Counted from the first letter of the stretch, positions 34,901 through 50,627 are shown. The stretch is 64,000 bases of DNA from Mycteria americana (GCF_035582795.1 NC_134368.1:248001-312000); one strand, 5' to 3'. The notes: generated by a model from the sequence alone, not told the origin. A program made the numbers and translations.

Positions 34901-37836
34901 GGAGGTGATGCTCGCTGGTGCGCGGGAAGTTCCACACGGCTGCGGGAGAGGGGCCGGGGAGCCGTGGGCAGGGGTCCCTCACCCGGACCCCCCCCGCACC
35001 CAGCACCGCCCCCCCCGGGGCCCCGCGCCCTTCGGGGCAGCGTGCCCCACGGCTGGCCTCCCCACGCGGGGCGGAGCGACGCGAACAGAGGGTGCAGGGT
35101 CCCAGCCCCGCGCGAACAGCGCGAGACCCTCGAGCAGGCGTGGGGCCGAGCCGCGGCGCGAGGCAGAGGCAGAGCAGCGCTGGCCACGGCGCCAGGGTCC
35201 CCTGCTCCGCTGCTCCCCTCCTGCTCCGCTGCTCCCCTCCTGCTCCCCCCCTGCTCCGCTGCTCCCCTGCTCCCCCCCTGCTCCGCTGCTCCCCTCCTGC
35301 TCCCCCCCTGCTCCGCTGCTCCCCTCCTGCTCCCCTGCTCCCCCGCTCCCCCCCTGCTCCCCTGCTCCCCTCCTGCTCCCCTGCTCCCCCCCTGCTCCGC
35401 TGCCCCCCCCCTGCTCCCCTGCTCCCCTCCTGCTCCCCTGCTCCCCTGCTCCCCCCCTGCTCCCCTGCTCCCCTCCTGCTCCCCTGCTCCCCCCCTGCTC
35501 CGCTGCTCCCCTCCTGCTCCCCTGCTCCCCCGCTCCCCCCCTGCTCCGCTGCTCCCCTCCTGCTCCCCTGCTCCCCCGCTCCCCCCCTGCTCCCCTGCTC
35601 CCCTCCTGCTCCCCTGCTCCCCCCCTGCTCCGCTGCCCCCCCCCTGCTCCCCTGCTCCCCTCCTGCTCCCCTGCTCCCCTGCTCCCCCCCTGCTCCCCTG
35701 CTCCCCTCCTGCTCCCCTGCTCCCCCCCTGCTCCGCTGCTCCCCTCCTGCTCCCCCCCTGCTCCGCTGCTCCCCTGCTCCCCCCCTGCTCCGCTGCTCCC
35801 CCCCTGCTCCCCTGCTCCCCCCCTGCTCCGCTGCTCCCCTCCTGCTCCCCTGCTCCCCCCCTGCTCCCCCCCTGCTCCGCTGCTCCCCTCCTGCTCCCCT
35901 GCTCCCCTGCTCCCCTGCTCCCCCCCTGCTCCGCTGCTCCCCTCCTGCTCCCCCCCTGCTCCGCTGCTCCCCTCCTGCTCCGCTGCTCCCCTGCTCCCCC
36001 CCTGCTCCGCTGCTCCCCTCCTGCTCCCCTGCTCCCCCGCTCCCCCCCTGCTCCCCTCCTGCTCCGCTGCCCCCCCCCTGCTCCCCTGCTCCCCCCCTGC
36101 TCCGCTGCTCCCCGCCACCCGCCCCAGCCGCGCGGCCCTCGCGAGCGCTGCGCCCGGCGGTCCCGCTCCCTCGGCAAGCGGCAGCTGAGCCCCGGCCCGG
36201 AGCAGCAGCGCTGCCCTCCCGGGGCCGGCACCCGGGGCCAGCAGGAGCCGGCGGCGGGGGGGGGAGCGGGGCCGCGAGGGCGGTGGGGGCGGCGGGGGGA
36301 GCGGGGCAGGGAGAGGAGCGGGGCGGGGCGGCGGGAGCACGGGGGGGCTCGCTGCCGGCCAGACGCTTCCTGCTGCGGCGTGGGCTGCACCGGGCCAGGC
36401 TGCGGTTAGTCCTGCCGCTATTTCTGGTCCTGGGGACAGCGACAGCTCTGTCTGGCGGAGGCAGCCCTGGCTCGGCCCCGGGACCGGCCGCACGCTGCTC
36501 CAGCGGACAGTCCCCTGCAGGCGTGCCTGCGCCCGGGGGGGGTCCCTGCCGGGACGCTGCCCGTGCCCGCCGCCAGCCCTGGCCAGGGCCGGCTCACGCT
36601 GCGACGCCCCCAGCCCCGCACCGCTCAGCAGAACCCCGCGTGCTGGCCCCGGCACGCCCTGCAGCACCGGGAGCCCCGAGTCCCACGGGACCCCTCCTGC
36701 CGCCCTGCCCTCCACACCGGGACCCTGACCCAGCCCTGGTCCGGGCTCGCTCCCCTCCAGCCCCTTCCCACCCCCCCGGGCCCCCAGGCAGGGTTCCTTG
36801 CAGGACGGTTAATGCCTGCCGGGCGTTAACAAGCAGGAACCGAGCCCTTGCACTCCCGGTGCTGCCCAGGACCCCGCGGGGGCTCAGCCCTTGCTCCCGG
36901 TGCTGCCGGCAGTGCAAGGGGAGGGTGCAGGAAACGGCCCCCGCCAGAAACGGGAAGAGGCGCGAGGCTGCGAGGGCTGGCGTGGGGTACGGGCAGCGTG
37001 TGCTCGCACGGGGGCTGGGGTCGGCACGGGGACCCCGGGCTGGGGGGTGGTGCGGGGAGCGGGGCTGCCCAGGGCTTTGCCATGACAGACGCAGAGGCGG
37101 GGAGCAAACCCCAGCCGGAACCGGGGGCAAATTGTAGGGGTGGCTCTGGGCTGCCCAGGCAGCTCCCTGAGAGCAGGTCATGCGTGAGCCAACGATCCCC
37201 GTTAACAAGCTAAGCACCCCTGGGCTGGAGGGTTCCGCACTCCAACGGCCAGGCTGAGCCTAGGTCCCTCGCTCAGAGGGGAGGGCCGCATCCTGTGCCA
37301 AGCCCCCCGCCCCAGTGCTCTGCCCCCAGCCCCGCTCAGCCCCGCAGCTCCCCGTCCCCACCCAGCACCAGCCATGTTCAGCCTCTGGGTGTGCGGGTCC
37401 CGCTGACACCCGCCCTGCTCAGCTCCTGTCCCCTGGGCCACCCCGTCACCAGCCCCGCAGCCCCCCGCCAAGCCCCCGTTCATTCCTGCACCCACTGGCC
37501 CACCCAGCGCTGGCATCGCAGGGACCTGGCCCCTGCCTGGCACCGCTGAGCATCATTGCCAGGCCCACCCAGCCCAGCACCACCGGCGCTGTTCACCCCG
37601 CAGCCCCCCACCATCGCCCAGCCGCCATCGCCCATCCCTCTACAGCCCACTGCTGCGGGGCCACCGCAGCCGGGTGGCACCGGCAGCATCGCCCCGGCAG
37701 CAAGTGCCCCGTCCCGCCAGCCCCACACCCCTCCGGCGAGCTGGGGAGCCCAGCAGGGACCAGCGCCCGCTCAGCCCCGAAGCCTACACTCACCCACGCC
37801 ATACTTCTCCTCCTTGGTGGGCAGCCACGGAGCCAT
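418..37836 (-). CDS. DOCK2-like Rac guanine-nucleotide exchange factor, 5' half (26 coding exons, continues beyond base 1)
   Basis: DOCK-A proteins are large cytoplasmic activators of Rac that work with ELMO; DOCK2 does this in leukocyte migration. Twenty-six exons join in one frame with no stop and encode about 898 residues of a protein that is about 1830 long in human DOCK2. Visible in order: SH3 domain (about 12-68), ELMO-binding helices with TTTLREW and TLPKDEL, the stretch leading to DHR-1, DHR-1 (about 419-610), and the first armadillo-type helices. The catalytic DHR-2 domain is not in the window. DOCK2-like wording includes [22 protein letters not shown] and RGEPCEP, so DOCK2 is the nearest relative I recall, ahead of DOCK1 or DOCK5. 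The neighbours are DQX1 and TLX2, whereas DOCK2 proper should sit by TLX3, so I infer a separate paralog and give no symbol. One intron uses a GC donor. Family membership is firm; orthology is inferred. Confidence 0.9.
3270..10805 (-). other. DOCK2-like intron 23, no gene seen
   Basis: This 7.5 kb intron is of mixed composition. It holds an AT-rich block at about 5.20-5.46 kb with a T run (5389-5401) and TTAATTAG-like motifs, and a short 12-bp tandem repeat at about 7829-7880. The open frames on both strands have no recognisable family and no exon-like borders with conserved sequence. I see no RNA gene or transposon remnant. Confidence 0.6.
7829..7880. repeat. 12-bp tandem repeat, about 4 copies
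   Basis: The unit CTCCCTGCTCCA is repeated almost perfectly four times inside DOCK2-like intron 23. It is a short minisatellite and no function is evident. Confidence 0.85.
10918..17094 (-). other. DOCK2-like intron 22, with AT-rich islands and one CR1 copy
   Basis: This 6.2 kb intron alternates AT-rich stretches (about 11.15-11.25, 11.68-11.82, 12.13-12.45 and 13.92-14.24 kb) with very GC-rich, CpG-rich stretches (about 12.87-13.75 and 16.4-17.0 kb). The AT-rich parts contain octamer-like, GATA-like and TAATTA-like words. A CR1 fragment sits at 15.04-15.37 kb. No coding exon of any family was recognised. Confidence 0.6.
15044..15365 (-). mobile_element. CR1 LINE, 3'-end fragment
   Basis: The plus strand starts with ATCACAGAATCACAGAA, the reverse complement of the CR1 3' tail repeat. 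It then follows the standard avian CR1 3' region (GATCATCCAGTCCCACC, GACCAGGTTGCTCAAAGCC, ACAGCTTCTCTGGGCAACC, TTTCTTCCTTATGTCC, CACTACAGGCCC) for about 320 bases. It is 5'-truncated, as most genomic CR1 copies are, and carries no coding capacity. The element lies in the same orientation as the host DOCK gene. It is the clearest evidence that the window is avian. Confidence 0.95.
17095..22051 (-). CDS. DOCK2-like exons 18-22: end of DHR-1 and start of armadillo-type region
   Basis: Exons: 18 (22051-21862), 19 (18860-18763), 20 (18200-18111), 21 (17517-17417), 22 (17229-17095). Exon 18 encodes [17 protein letters not shown], a variable Ser/Gly-rich stretch, then [17 protein letters not shown]. 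Exons 19-22 encode [40 protein letters not shown] and [16 protein letters not shown]. These are helical repeats strongly conserved across DOCK1/2/5. Phases are 1, 0, 0, 2, 2. The variable stretch in exon 18 is where DOCK paralogs differ most, so it is the best short probe for telling this gene from true DOCK2. Confidence 0.88.
18861..21861 (-). other. DOCK2-like intron 18, no gene seen
   Basis: This 3 kb intron is GC-rich with a CpG-dense middle (about 18.9-20.4 kb). No exon, RNA gene or transposon could be recognised. The open frames reflect low stop-codon density in GC-rich DNA. Confidence 0.55.
22052..24997 (-). other. DOCK2-like intron 17, no gene seen
   Basis: The composition is mixed, with an AT-richer part at about 22.7-23.25 kb. 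I recognise no exon, repeat family or RNA gene. Confidence 0.55.
24998..29207 (-). CDS. DOCK2-like exons 11-17: entry and most of the DHR-1 lipid-binding domain
   Basis: Exons: 11 (29207-29132), 12 (28630-28551), 13 (28003-27878), 14 (27760-27636), 15 (26742-26644), 16 (26116-26044), 17 (25101-24998). DHR-1 is a C2-like fold that binds phosphoinositides at the membrane. It begins near [19 protein letters not shown] in exon 14 and continues through [31 protein letters not shown] and [16 protein letters not shown]. Exon 13 ends in CCAG followed by GCAAGC, so its donor is GC rather than GT. The joined codon (GGA, from exon 13 last base plus exon 14) restores MPGDIRND as in relatives. All other borders are GT-AG and in phase. 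Confidence 0.88.
25461..25519. repeat. 17-bp tandem repeat, 3-4 copies
   Basis: The unit GGGGCAGGCAGGGTTTG is repeated nearly perfectly within DOCK2-like intron 16. No function is evident. Confidence 0.85.
27876..27880 (-). other. GC-type splice donor of DOCK2-like exon 13
   Basis: On the minus strand the exon ends ATGCCAG and the intron begins GCAAGC. No GT in reach would keep the frame. AG|GCAAG is the known consensus for the minor class of GC-AG introns, so this is probably functional. The acceptor of exon 14 is an ordinary CAG at 27761-27763. Confidence 0.75.
30724..34224 (-). CDS. DOCK2-like exons 5-10: ELMO-binding helices and region before DHR-1
   Basis: Exons: 5 (34224-34128), 6 (34059-33911), 7 (33411-33276), 8 (33148-32994), 9 (32135-32054), 10 (30859-30724). 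They encode the helical segment after the SH3 ([14 protein letters not shown], then [16 protein letters not shown]), the [15 protein letters not shown] block, [27 protein letters not shown] and [10 protein letters not shown]. All of these are hallmark DOCK-A stretches. Every border has GT-AG sites and the phases agree (0, 2, 0, 2, 0, 1). At exon 6 two adjacent AG acceptors are possible; I chose the one that keeps the AGHTER reading, by analogy with DOCK2. Nothing here suggests decay. Confidence 0.88.
33705..33805. repeat. Imperfect repeat with GACAGCCAGCCA core
   Basis: Three to four degenerate copies of about 31 bases share the core GGACAGCCAGCCA inside DOCK2-like intron 6. Confidence 0.6.
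34330..37836 (-). CDS. DOCK2-like exons 1-4: start codon and SH3 domain
   Basis: Exon 1 is 37836-37794. It starts [14 protein letters not shown] in a strong context (GCCATGG) and matches the conserved DOCK N-terminus. Exon 2 (34939-34856) carries AVWNF and [10 protein letters not shown], exon 3 (34653-34613) the WYRGY core, and exon 4 (34385-34330) [10 protein letters not shown]. Together they form a complete SH3 domain, which in DOCK proteins binds ELMO and takes part in autoinhibition. Phases run 1, 1, 0, 2. Intron 1 is 2.85 kb and is mostly occupied by the large CT-rich minisatellite. A possible splice acceptor (TCCCAG) lies 14 bases before the ATG, so the 5' UTR may include a further upstream exon that I could not place. 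Confidence 0.88.
35202..36112. repeat. Large CT-rich minisatellite in DOCK2-like intron 1
   Basis: About 910 bases are made of variants of TGCTCCCC, TGCTCCGC and CTGCTCCCCCC, arranged in higher-order blocks of roughly 30 to 110 bases that recur. It contains no stop codon in any frame, so long meaningless open frames run through it on both strands. On the DOCK sense strand it reads GGGGAGCAGGGG over and over, which could form G-quadruplexes and R-loops just inside the gene. Length polymorphism between individuals is likely. The array is cleanly bounded by unique sequence. Confidence 0.97.
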
Positions 37837-40360
37837 GGCCGGCTGTGCCGCTGGGACCAGGGCCCTGCGCAGGGCGGCTGCTGGTTCCTCCTGCCGCGCT
37901 CCCCAGGTCACGTGCGTCTCACCAGCTTGTGCAAACCTCCGCTTCCTCAACGGGCAGCTGGGTGCTGCAGGGACCCACCGACCGCCCTGCGCTCCCTTCA
38001 CGCACCAGGGCAGGGGTGGTGGGGATGGAGCCTCCAGAACCCTGCCACGCCGCCCACCCGGGGGCCCAGGCTCGGGTGGCTCACTGGCCCTGCCTGCAGG
38101 ACACGATGGGGCTGCTGGCCCCGGGCAACGCTGTGGCACCATGAGCCCCTCCAGCTGAGCACTGCTGCCAGAGCTCGGCAGCCAGCGGGACACGGGGCTG
38201 GAGCCCAGTGCATGGAGCAAGGGCAGCCCCGGCCACCCCGTGGCTCGGGGAGCTGCAGGGAGCCGTGCGCTCAGCCCAGCCACACCGCTCCAGACCAGCA
38301 CCGCAGGGACGAGGCCTCGGCCTCCCTGGCTGGGGCTGGCCCGTCCCCATCCCTCGGTGCGTGAGGCTCGGCAGCCCAAATGCTGGCGCGGTGCACGGCC
38401 ATGCCCTGGGCTCTGGGGGCCGGTGCCCAGCCCTCCGCTCCCTGCGGCACCAGGACGGTGAGCGGAGCAACGGTTCAGCATCAACCACTTCCTTCCTGCC
38501 GCCTGCTGCAAACCCTGGCCGTCCAGTGCTGCAGGTCCACGGGGGCTGGATGCTCGTCCCCTGGCCCTGCTCAGCCCCGAGCCAGCGCTGGGCAGCGGAG
38601 CCCCAGCCCGGGCCAGGCCCCCGCCCCACCCGGCCACACTGCCCTGGGACCCCCTCTTCCCCCGAGACCTGGCCGGCCCAGGCAGGGCTTCCGCAGGCGG
38701 GCCGCCGCTCTCGCAGGTTGAGCCACTTCTCCACCGGCCCCTTGAAGGCAGCGTCAGGCTCCTTCCCTGCGCCGCCCGTGCCCCCCTCGCAGGCCCCCAC
38801 CTCCCCCCGCCAGCCCGAGCCTGCGCTGGGGTCACCCCTGGGTGCAGCTCCCCCATCCCACGGGTCACCCCCGGCCCCATGGCAGACACCCCAGGCTCCA
38901 GGGCAGACACCCCGGCCCAAAGCCTGCTCTGGGCAGCCCTCACAGACCCTTCAGCCTGTGGAAGAGGTGAGGGAGGGGACGGGGACCCCCACGGGAAAGG
39001 GAGCTCGAGCAGGTTTGGGTGAGCCGCCGGAGCTGGGTGAGGGGAGCTGGGGTACAGGGAAACCCAGGAGCGAGGAGGCAGCCGGGAGGGTTTAAGGGCC
39101 CCCGAGCACAGAGACTGCAGGTGCGGCCTCTGCCCAGAGAGCCGGAGGGGATAACCTGGGATCATCACCCCTCTGCCTGGGCGTCTGCTCCCGGGTGCTG
39201 GCACGGCCAGGTCCCTGGCTGGGGTGGCAATGCCCGGCGCGAGCAGAGCGCGTTGGGGCAGCACGCCGCAGCCTGCGGGCACTCGCCACGGGGCTGTGCC
39301 AGCACTGAAGCCTGCAGCACGGACCTTCGATGCAGGGGAGCCCGCACCCGGGGCCGAGGACAGCCGCAGCAGCCGCCATCCCTCGGCGGCAAAGGTCAGG
39401 ACGCGCAGGCAGCTGCCCTGCCATCGCCACGCCAGCACGGACCTGCCCGCACCGGGGCCCGCGGCTCAGGGGTGGCCGAGGCTGGGTCAGACAGCCGCCT
39501 GTCCCCGTGGCCCGGTGTGGCACGGGCACGCAGCAGCAGAGGCCGGGGCCGGGGGTCTCTCTCGGAGCTGCGGGGGCAGCGCGGTGACTGCAGGCGCCTT
39601 CGGAGTTTCGCTTTCCGGGGTTCCCGGACCCCGCTCGCGCCGGCGGCTTCCGACGCCGAAGTCCCGGGGCCAGCTGGGGCCACGCTGCCCGCCGCCGGCT
39701 CTGCTCCGCTGCCCCGACAGGCGGGGTGCCCGCTGCCCGGGCCGGGCTGCCGCGGGCCGTCTGCCGGTCTGGCAGCTCCACCTGCCGGCCCCCACCGGCT
39801 GCACGCTGTGGGTGCAGGGCCCCGGGCACGGGATGCCCGGCGCCGGTACGGGGTGCCCCGCACCGGGATGCCCGGCACCGGGATGCCCGGCGCCGGTACG
39901 GGCTGCCGGCGGGCTCGGGCTGCAGCCGCGCCCAGCACGGGACCGCGCACCCGGGACTCGCAGCGGAGGGGCAGCGGGCAGCCCCGGAGGAGCAGGCCGG
40001 CCCGCGGGCCGGGTAGCGCGGGGGCTCCGAGCAGGGAGGGGGCGAGGCCCGCGCTGCCGAGCACGGCCCCGTCCGAGGCACGGGCCGGGGCAGCCGGGGC
40101 GGGCCCCGCTTCCCGGGGCCGGGACCCGGGCGGCTGCTCCGCACAAGCACGCCGGGGCGGGCGGCGGGGCGGAGCCCACGGGAGGGGCCCCGGGCCGGGC
40201 CCCGGGAGGCTGAGCCCTCCGCCGGGGCGCGCAGGCGGCCCCGGGGCCCGGCCCGGCCCGTCCCGTCCCGTCGCCACGCAGGCAGGGCCGCGCCTAGCAA
40301 CGGGCCGCGCGCCGGCGGGCGGGGAACGCCCCGCGGCGCTGATTGGCGGGCGCGGGCAGG
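37837..40360. other. Intergenic region between DOCK2-like and DQX1, becoming CpG-rich
   Basis: No coding exon was recognised. From about 39.5 kb the sequence becomes extremely GC- and CpG-rich, as in a promoter island. A short repeat block at 39826-39905 repeats GGGATGCCCGGCACC-like words. The first DOCK2-like coding exon (minus) and the DQX1 leader (plus) diverge from this interval, so both promoters should lie here. The start of DOCK2-like transcription could not be placed. Confidence 0.6.
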
Positions 40361-40370
40361 GCCACGTGAC
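40342..40370 (+). promoter_or_regulatory. DQX1 core promoter candidates: CCAAT box and E-box
   Basis: An inverted CCAAT box (ATTGG, 40342-40346) is followed 16 bases later by CACGTGAC (40363-40370), a USF/MiT-type E-box. Both are within 90 bases of the likely DQX1 leader exon that ends at 40431 (GCAG followed by GTGAGC). No TATA box is seen, as expected for a CpG-island promoter. Function is inferred from position. Confidence 0.5.
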
Positions 40371-40452
40371 GGCGCCGCGGTCACCTGACGGCCTCCCGAG
40401 GCACGGCCCGAGGTGGCGGCGGCGCGCGCAGGTGAGCGGCGGCCGGGCCGGG

Positions 40453-40482
40453 CCGGAACCGGAACCGGAACCGGAACCTGAA
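40453..40482 (+). repeat. Tandem CCGGAA hexamers (ETS-type words)
   Basis: Four perfect CCGGAA units and one CCTGAA variant lie head to tail, 21 bases after the putative leader-exon donor of DQX1. CCGGAA is the core of ETS-factor sites, so the array could be regulatory. It could equally be a simple hexanucleotide repeat. Confidence 0.8.
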
Positions 40483-41052
40483 CCGGGGCCGCGGCTCGGG
40501 GGGGGGGCTGAGTCGGGGGATCCCGCCCCGCCCCCTCCGGTCTGGTGAGGTCTGGTCCGGTCCGGTCCCGGTGCTCAGGTGCCCCGTCCGGTCCGGTCCG
40601 AGCCGGCCCCGTGCCCCCCCGGCCCGGCGCGGCCCGTGCCATTCGGGTCCGCCCGCCTCCGAGGCGTCCGCCCTGTTCCACACCCCCTGCGCCCCGGCCC
40701 GGTCCCCCACGCACAGCCCGGTCCTGTCCGCCGCACCCCACTCGGTCCTGCCGTGCTCTCCCGGTGGCCCGGCCCGGCCCGGCCCCCTCTGGCCCGGTCT
40801 GCTCCGCCTGCCTGTCCCCCCCGGCCCCCTGCCTGCCCCTGCCCCTCTCTGCCCGCGCCCTCCTGCCTGTCCCCGGCCCCTCTGCCCCGCAGGTCCCCCC
40901 ACCCCAGCGGGAGGGGACGGTGGGCCGCGCCAGGCCGCTGCCGGGGACGCGGGCGAGGGTGGGTCAGCGCCGGGCTCCCCCGGGTCTGCTGTGACCCGGC
41001 GGGTCCCGCTCCACCTGCCTGCCCTCGCAGCACCGGCGCCAGCGTCCCCGCC

Positions 41053-47973
<6,921 letters not shown>

Positions 47974-48361
47974 GCCGGAGCCACCGGAGCCCCCGCGTCG
48001 GGGCCACCTAGGCTTGGCTGTGACCGCCGGGGACGGGAGAGCCCCGGGGAGGCCGTGCTGCTGCGGGGGCCGACCCGGTCCCCAGGGAGGTGCGGGCAGA
48101 GCCTGCTGCTACCACAGCTCTGTGCCACGGTCGTGGTGTGGCGGCCACAGGACTGGCCCCCAGCGTCTCCCCTGGGGACAGAGCCCGGTTCGGGGGAGCG
48201 CTGGCCCCGGGGCTGGGGAGTCGTGCCGGCCCTCCCTGTCCAGGCTCCCCCACTCCGTGTTTCCTGGGGGGCTGCCGCGGGGCTGGGGCTGCCGGCCCTG
48301 CCTGTCCCGCTCCCCCCGCGCCCGGGGGAGCAGGGGCCGAGGGGCCGCTTGCGAGTCTCTG

Positions 48362-48367
48362 TATAAA
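48362..48367 (+). terminator. DQX1 polyadenylation signal (TATAAA variant)
   Basis: TATAAA lies 389 bases after the DQX1 stop and is followed by a GT/T-rich stretch (TTTTGTGACCTTTG). It is the only plausible poly(A) hexamer close downstream. TATAAA is a known minor variant of AATAAA. Confidence 0.55.
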
Positions 48368-48399
48368 GTTTTGTGACCTTTGCTCCTGGCCTCGCATCG

Positions 48400-50150
48400 T
48401 CACTGCAGCCGAGGAGGGCTCGTGCCGCAGAGGGGTCCGGCGAGGGTGGGCTCCGTCCCGTCCCACCCCGAGGTCCTGCCTGCAGCGGGGCGAGGGCTCC
48501 CCCCACGCCCCTGCGGGCAGCCCTGCGCCCCCCCGAGCCTCCCCTCTCCCGGGGGGTTTCTGAACATGAGGCAGCCCTGGTCTTGCTCACCTCCTGCCTC
48601 CGGTTCTGGGTAGCGTACCGCTGCTCCCGCTCACGTCGACGCGCCGAGGGGCAGCCCTGGCCTTTGCGCTGGGTCTTCCCCGCTGCGGTCGCGTGCTCTT
48701 CTGCAGAAGCAGAGGGGAAGCTGTGGCCGGCGGGGGTGGGCGGCCGTCTGGGTGTGCAGCCCTGGGCTGGGACAGGGCACGGGTGCTCCCCTGGGGCGAA
48801 GTGTCCCCGTCCCTCCCCTCCTCAGGGTCCCCCTTCCTGCCTTGGGGTCCCCTCCAGCTTTCCAGCGAGTCCCGCCTCTCTCGTGGCTCCCTGGCACCAT
48901 GGGCAAGGGCTGAGCTTCCCCTCGGGGGGCCGGGGGGCCCAGTGTGGGTGCTGCGCTCCGGCCCCTGCCCCAGGACGGACCACTCGGCACGGGACTGCTC
49001 CGTCCCGGCAGCTGACCCTCCTTTCCTCCCTCCTTCCCTCCCCGCAGCCCACGCGTGGGGGCTCTGCTGTTCCCGGGAAGGGGCCTGGAGGTTCCGCCGC
49101 CCTGTCCCCGCCACAGCGCCTAGAAGGCTGGGTGGAAAAGTGAGGGCTGGGCCTCCCCGCAGCCTCCTCGGAGCCCGAACTTCCCCCTCGCTTTCTAGGA
49201 ACCCCAGAAAGTACGTGAGTGGGAGCAGCGGGGTGCAGCTTGCACCTCTCCACCCTCCCCAGCCTGGGGCCGCCTGCGCCCGGGGTGGGGGGGCTGCCCT
49301 GTCCCCTGTCCCCGGGCCGGGGCTGCAGGCAGCGGGGGCCCAGGCCGGCGCCTGCTGCGGGCAGAGGGGCTGTGCCTCGCCAGGCTGAGCGGAGACGGCC
49401 GTGCAGCGGAGCCGCGCCGCTGCTCGCGGGGACGGCGAAGAGGAGCCTGGTGGCCGTGGCTGCCTCTGCCCTGCGTCCCCGTCCCAGCACAGCATCCCGC
49501 AGGACGAGCGGCCGGGGCAGCTGCGTGGCCCTGGGCGGGGAGGGAATGGGCGAGGCAGCCCGCGCCTGGCTGGGTGCAGCACCCCGAGCCCCTGCAGGGA
49601 CCCGCTCCTCTCCTCGGGGACCCACCGCAGCCCAACAGGCCAGGGCCAAGCACCGCGCCTCCCCTCTCCGGACCCCAGGACAGGCGCTGCTGAGCCTCGG
49701 TGTCCCTTCCCCGCACTCCGGCCCCTGCTCCCCCCGCGGCAGGTGCTGTGTGTGTCTGCGGGTGCTGCGTGTGGCTGCGGGTCCTCTGTGTGTCTGTGGG
49801 TGCTGCATGCGGCTGCGGGTGCTGCGTGCAGCTGCGGGTGCTGTGTGCGGCTGCGGGTGCTGCGTGTGGCACGCGGTGATGTGCAAACCTTCAGCTGGTC
49901 CTGGGGCTCAGGACCGCGCTGCGGGAGCTGGGAGCACCCAGGGCTCCTGCACTGCCCTAGGTGCCCAGTGCTGCCCCTTCGCCCAGCGGTTCCTGGGAGG
50001 GGACCCATCCTCATCGCCCCAGCAATGCCTGCAGCTGGGGCAGGGCAGCAGGTCCCGGGTGCCCCCCGGCCGGGGAATTACCCACAGTGAGTCCTAGCAA
50101 GGCTGGGGCCGGGAGCGCTGGGGCCTGAGCGTGGGTCCCGGCTCGCAGCT
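48400..50150. other. Intergenic region between DQX1 and the IL12B-like gene
   Basis: The sequence is GC-rich and noncoding as far as I can tell. It contains the minisatellite at 49.74-49.87 kb. No exon with conserved sequence was recognised. Confidence 0.55.
49740..49872. repeat. About 18-bp minisatellite, about 7 copies
   Basis: Variants of GGTGCTGCGTGTGGCTGC are repeated in tandem between DQX1 and the IL12B-like gene. Confidence 0.92.
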
Positions 50151-50173
50151 CCACCCAGCGCAGCTTTCTCTTC

Positions 50174-50202
50174 TTCTGAGAACTGTGATGCTTCTGTGGT
50201 TT
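50174..50202 (+). promoter_or_regulatory. STAT-type and RUNX-type sites upstream of the IL12B-like gene
   Basis: TTCTGAGAA (50174-50182) fits the TTCNNNGAA STAT/GAS pattern, and TGTGGTTT (50195-50202) fits the RUNX consensus. Both lie 40-70 bases upstream of the TATA box. Such sites are plausible for a cytokine gene, but short matches also occur by chance. Confidence 0.4.
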
Positions 50203-50241
50203 GGCTTCACCTTGGGGCAGCCCCGCGGGGTCCCGGCTCAG

Positions 50242-50247
50242 TATAAA
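50242..50247 (+). promoter_or_regulatory. TATA box of the IL12B-like gene
   Basis: TATAAA occurs in GGCTCAGTATAAACCCAGCC. About 30 bases on, near 50272, transcription would start a short noncoding exon ending at 50313 (GCGAG followed by GTAGGC). IL12B in mammals also has a noncoding first exon. A TATA box in this CpG-rich setting suits an inducible cytokine gene. Confidence 0.65.
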
Positions 50248-50627
50248 CCCAGCCACCCGCTGGCCCCCAGCCCAGGCTGAGCCCACCGGAGCAGCGCACA
50301 CCACGGCAGCGAGGTAGGCACAGCACGGGGGGTGCCGGGGGGTGCTCGCGCCGCGGCCCCGGGAGGGTTTGGGCACCCCGCGGCCGGCAGTGGGAAGGGT
50401 CGGGGTGTTGCGTTGGCTGCCAGCCCTGTGCGGGGCTCCCCCCCGCTGCACCGCTCCCCCTCCTGCCTGGCCCTGCTGCCGTCCCAGGGCCGAGGGCTCT
50501 GCCCTTGCTGATCCTGCTGGCTGCGTCCCAGCTCGGCCGGCTGCCCTTCTCTTGCGGTACGGCTGGCCCCCCTCCCCGGCACGGGGCTGCCCTTCCCCTT
50601 CCCCTACCACTGCCCTTCCCCTCCCAG

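Noticed and set aside
34062-37137. Very long open frames (500-740 residues) on both strands across 34.1-37.1 kb
   Set aside because: They are produced by the stop-free CT-rich minisatellite. The predicted peptides are pure repeats and the region is DOCK2-like intron 1.
418-37836. DOCK1 or DOCK5 as the identity of the DOCK gene
   Set aside because: All are close, but stretches such as [24 protein letters not shown] and RGEPCEPL agree better with DOCK2.
37315-39438. Long open frames upstream of DOCK2-like and antisense to it
   Set aside because: Only [14 protein letters not shown] at 37836-37794 matches a family. The rest is GC-rich intergenic DNA.
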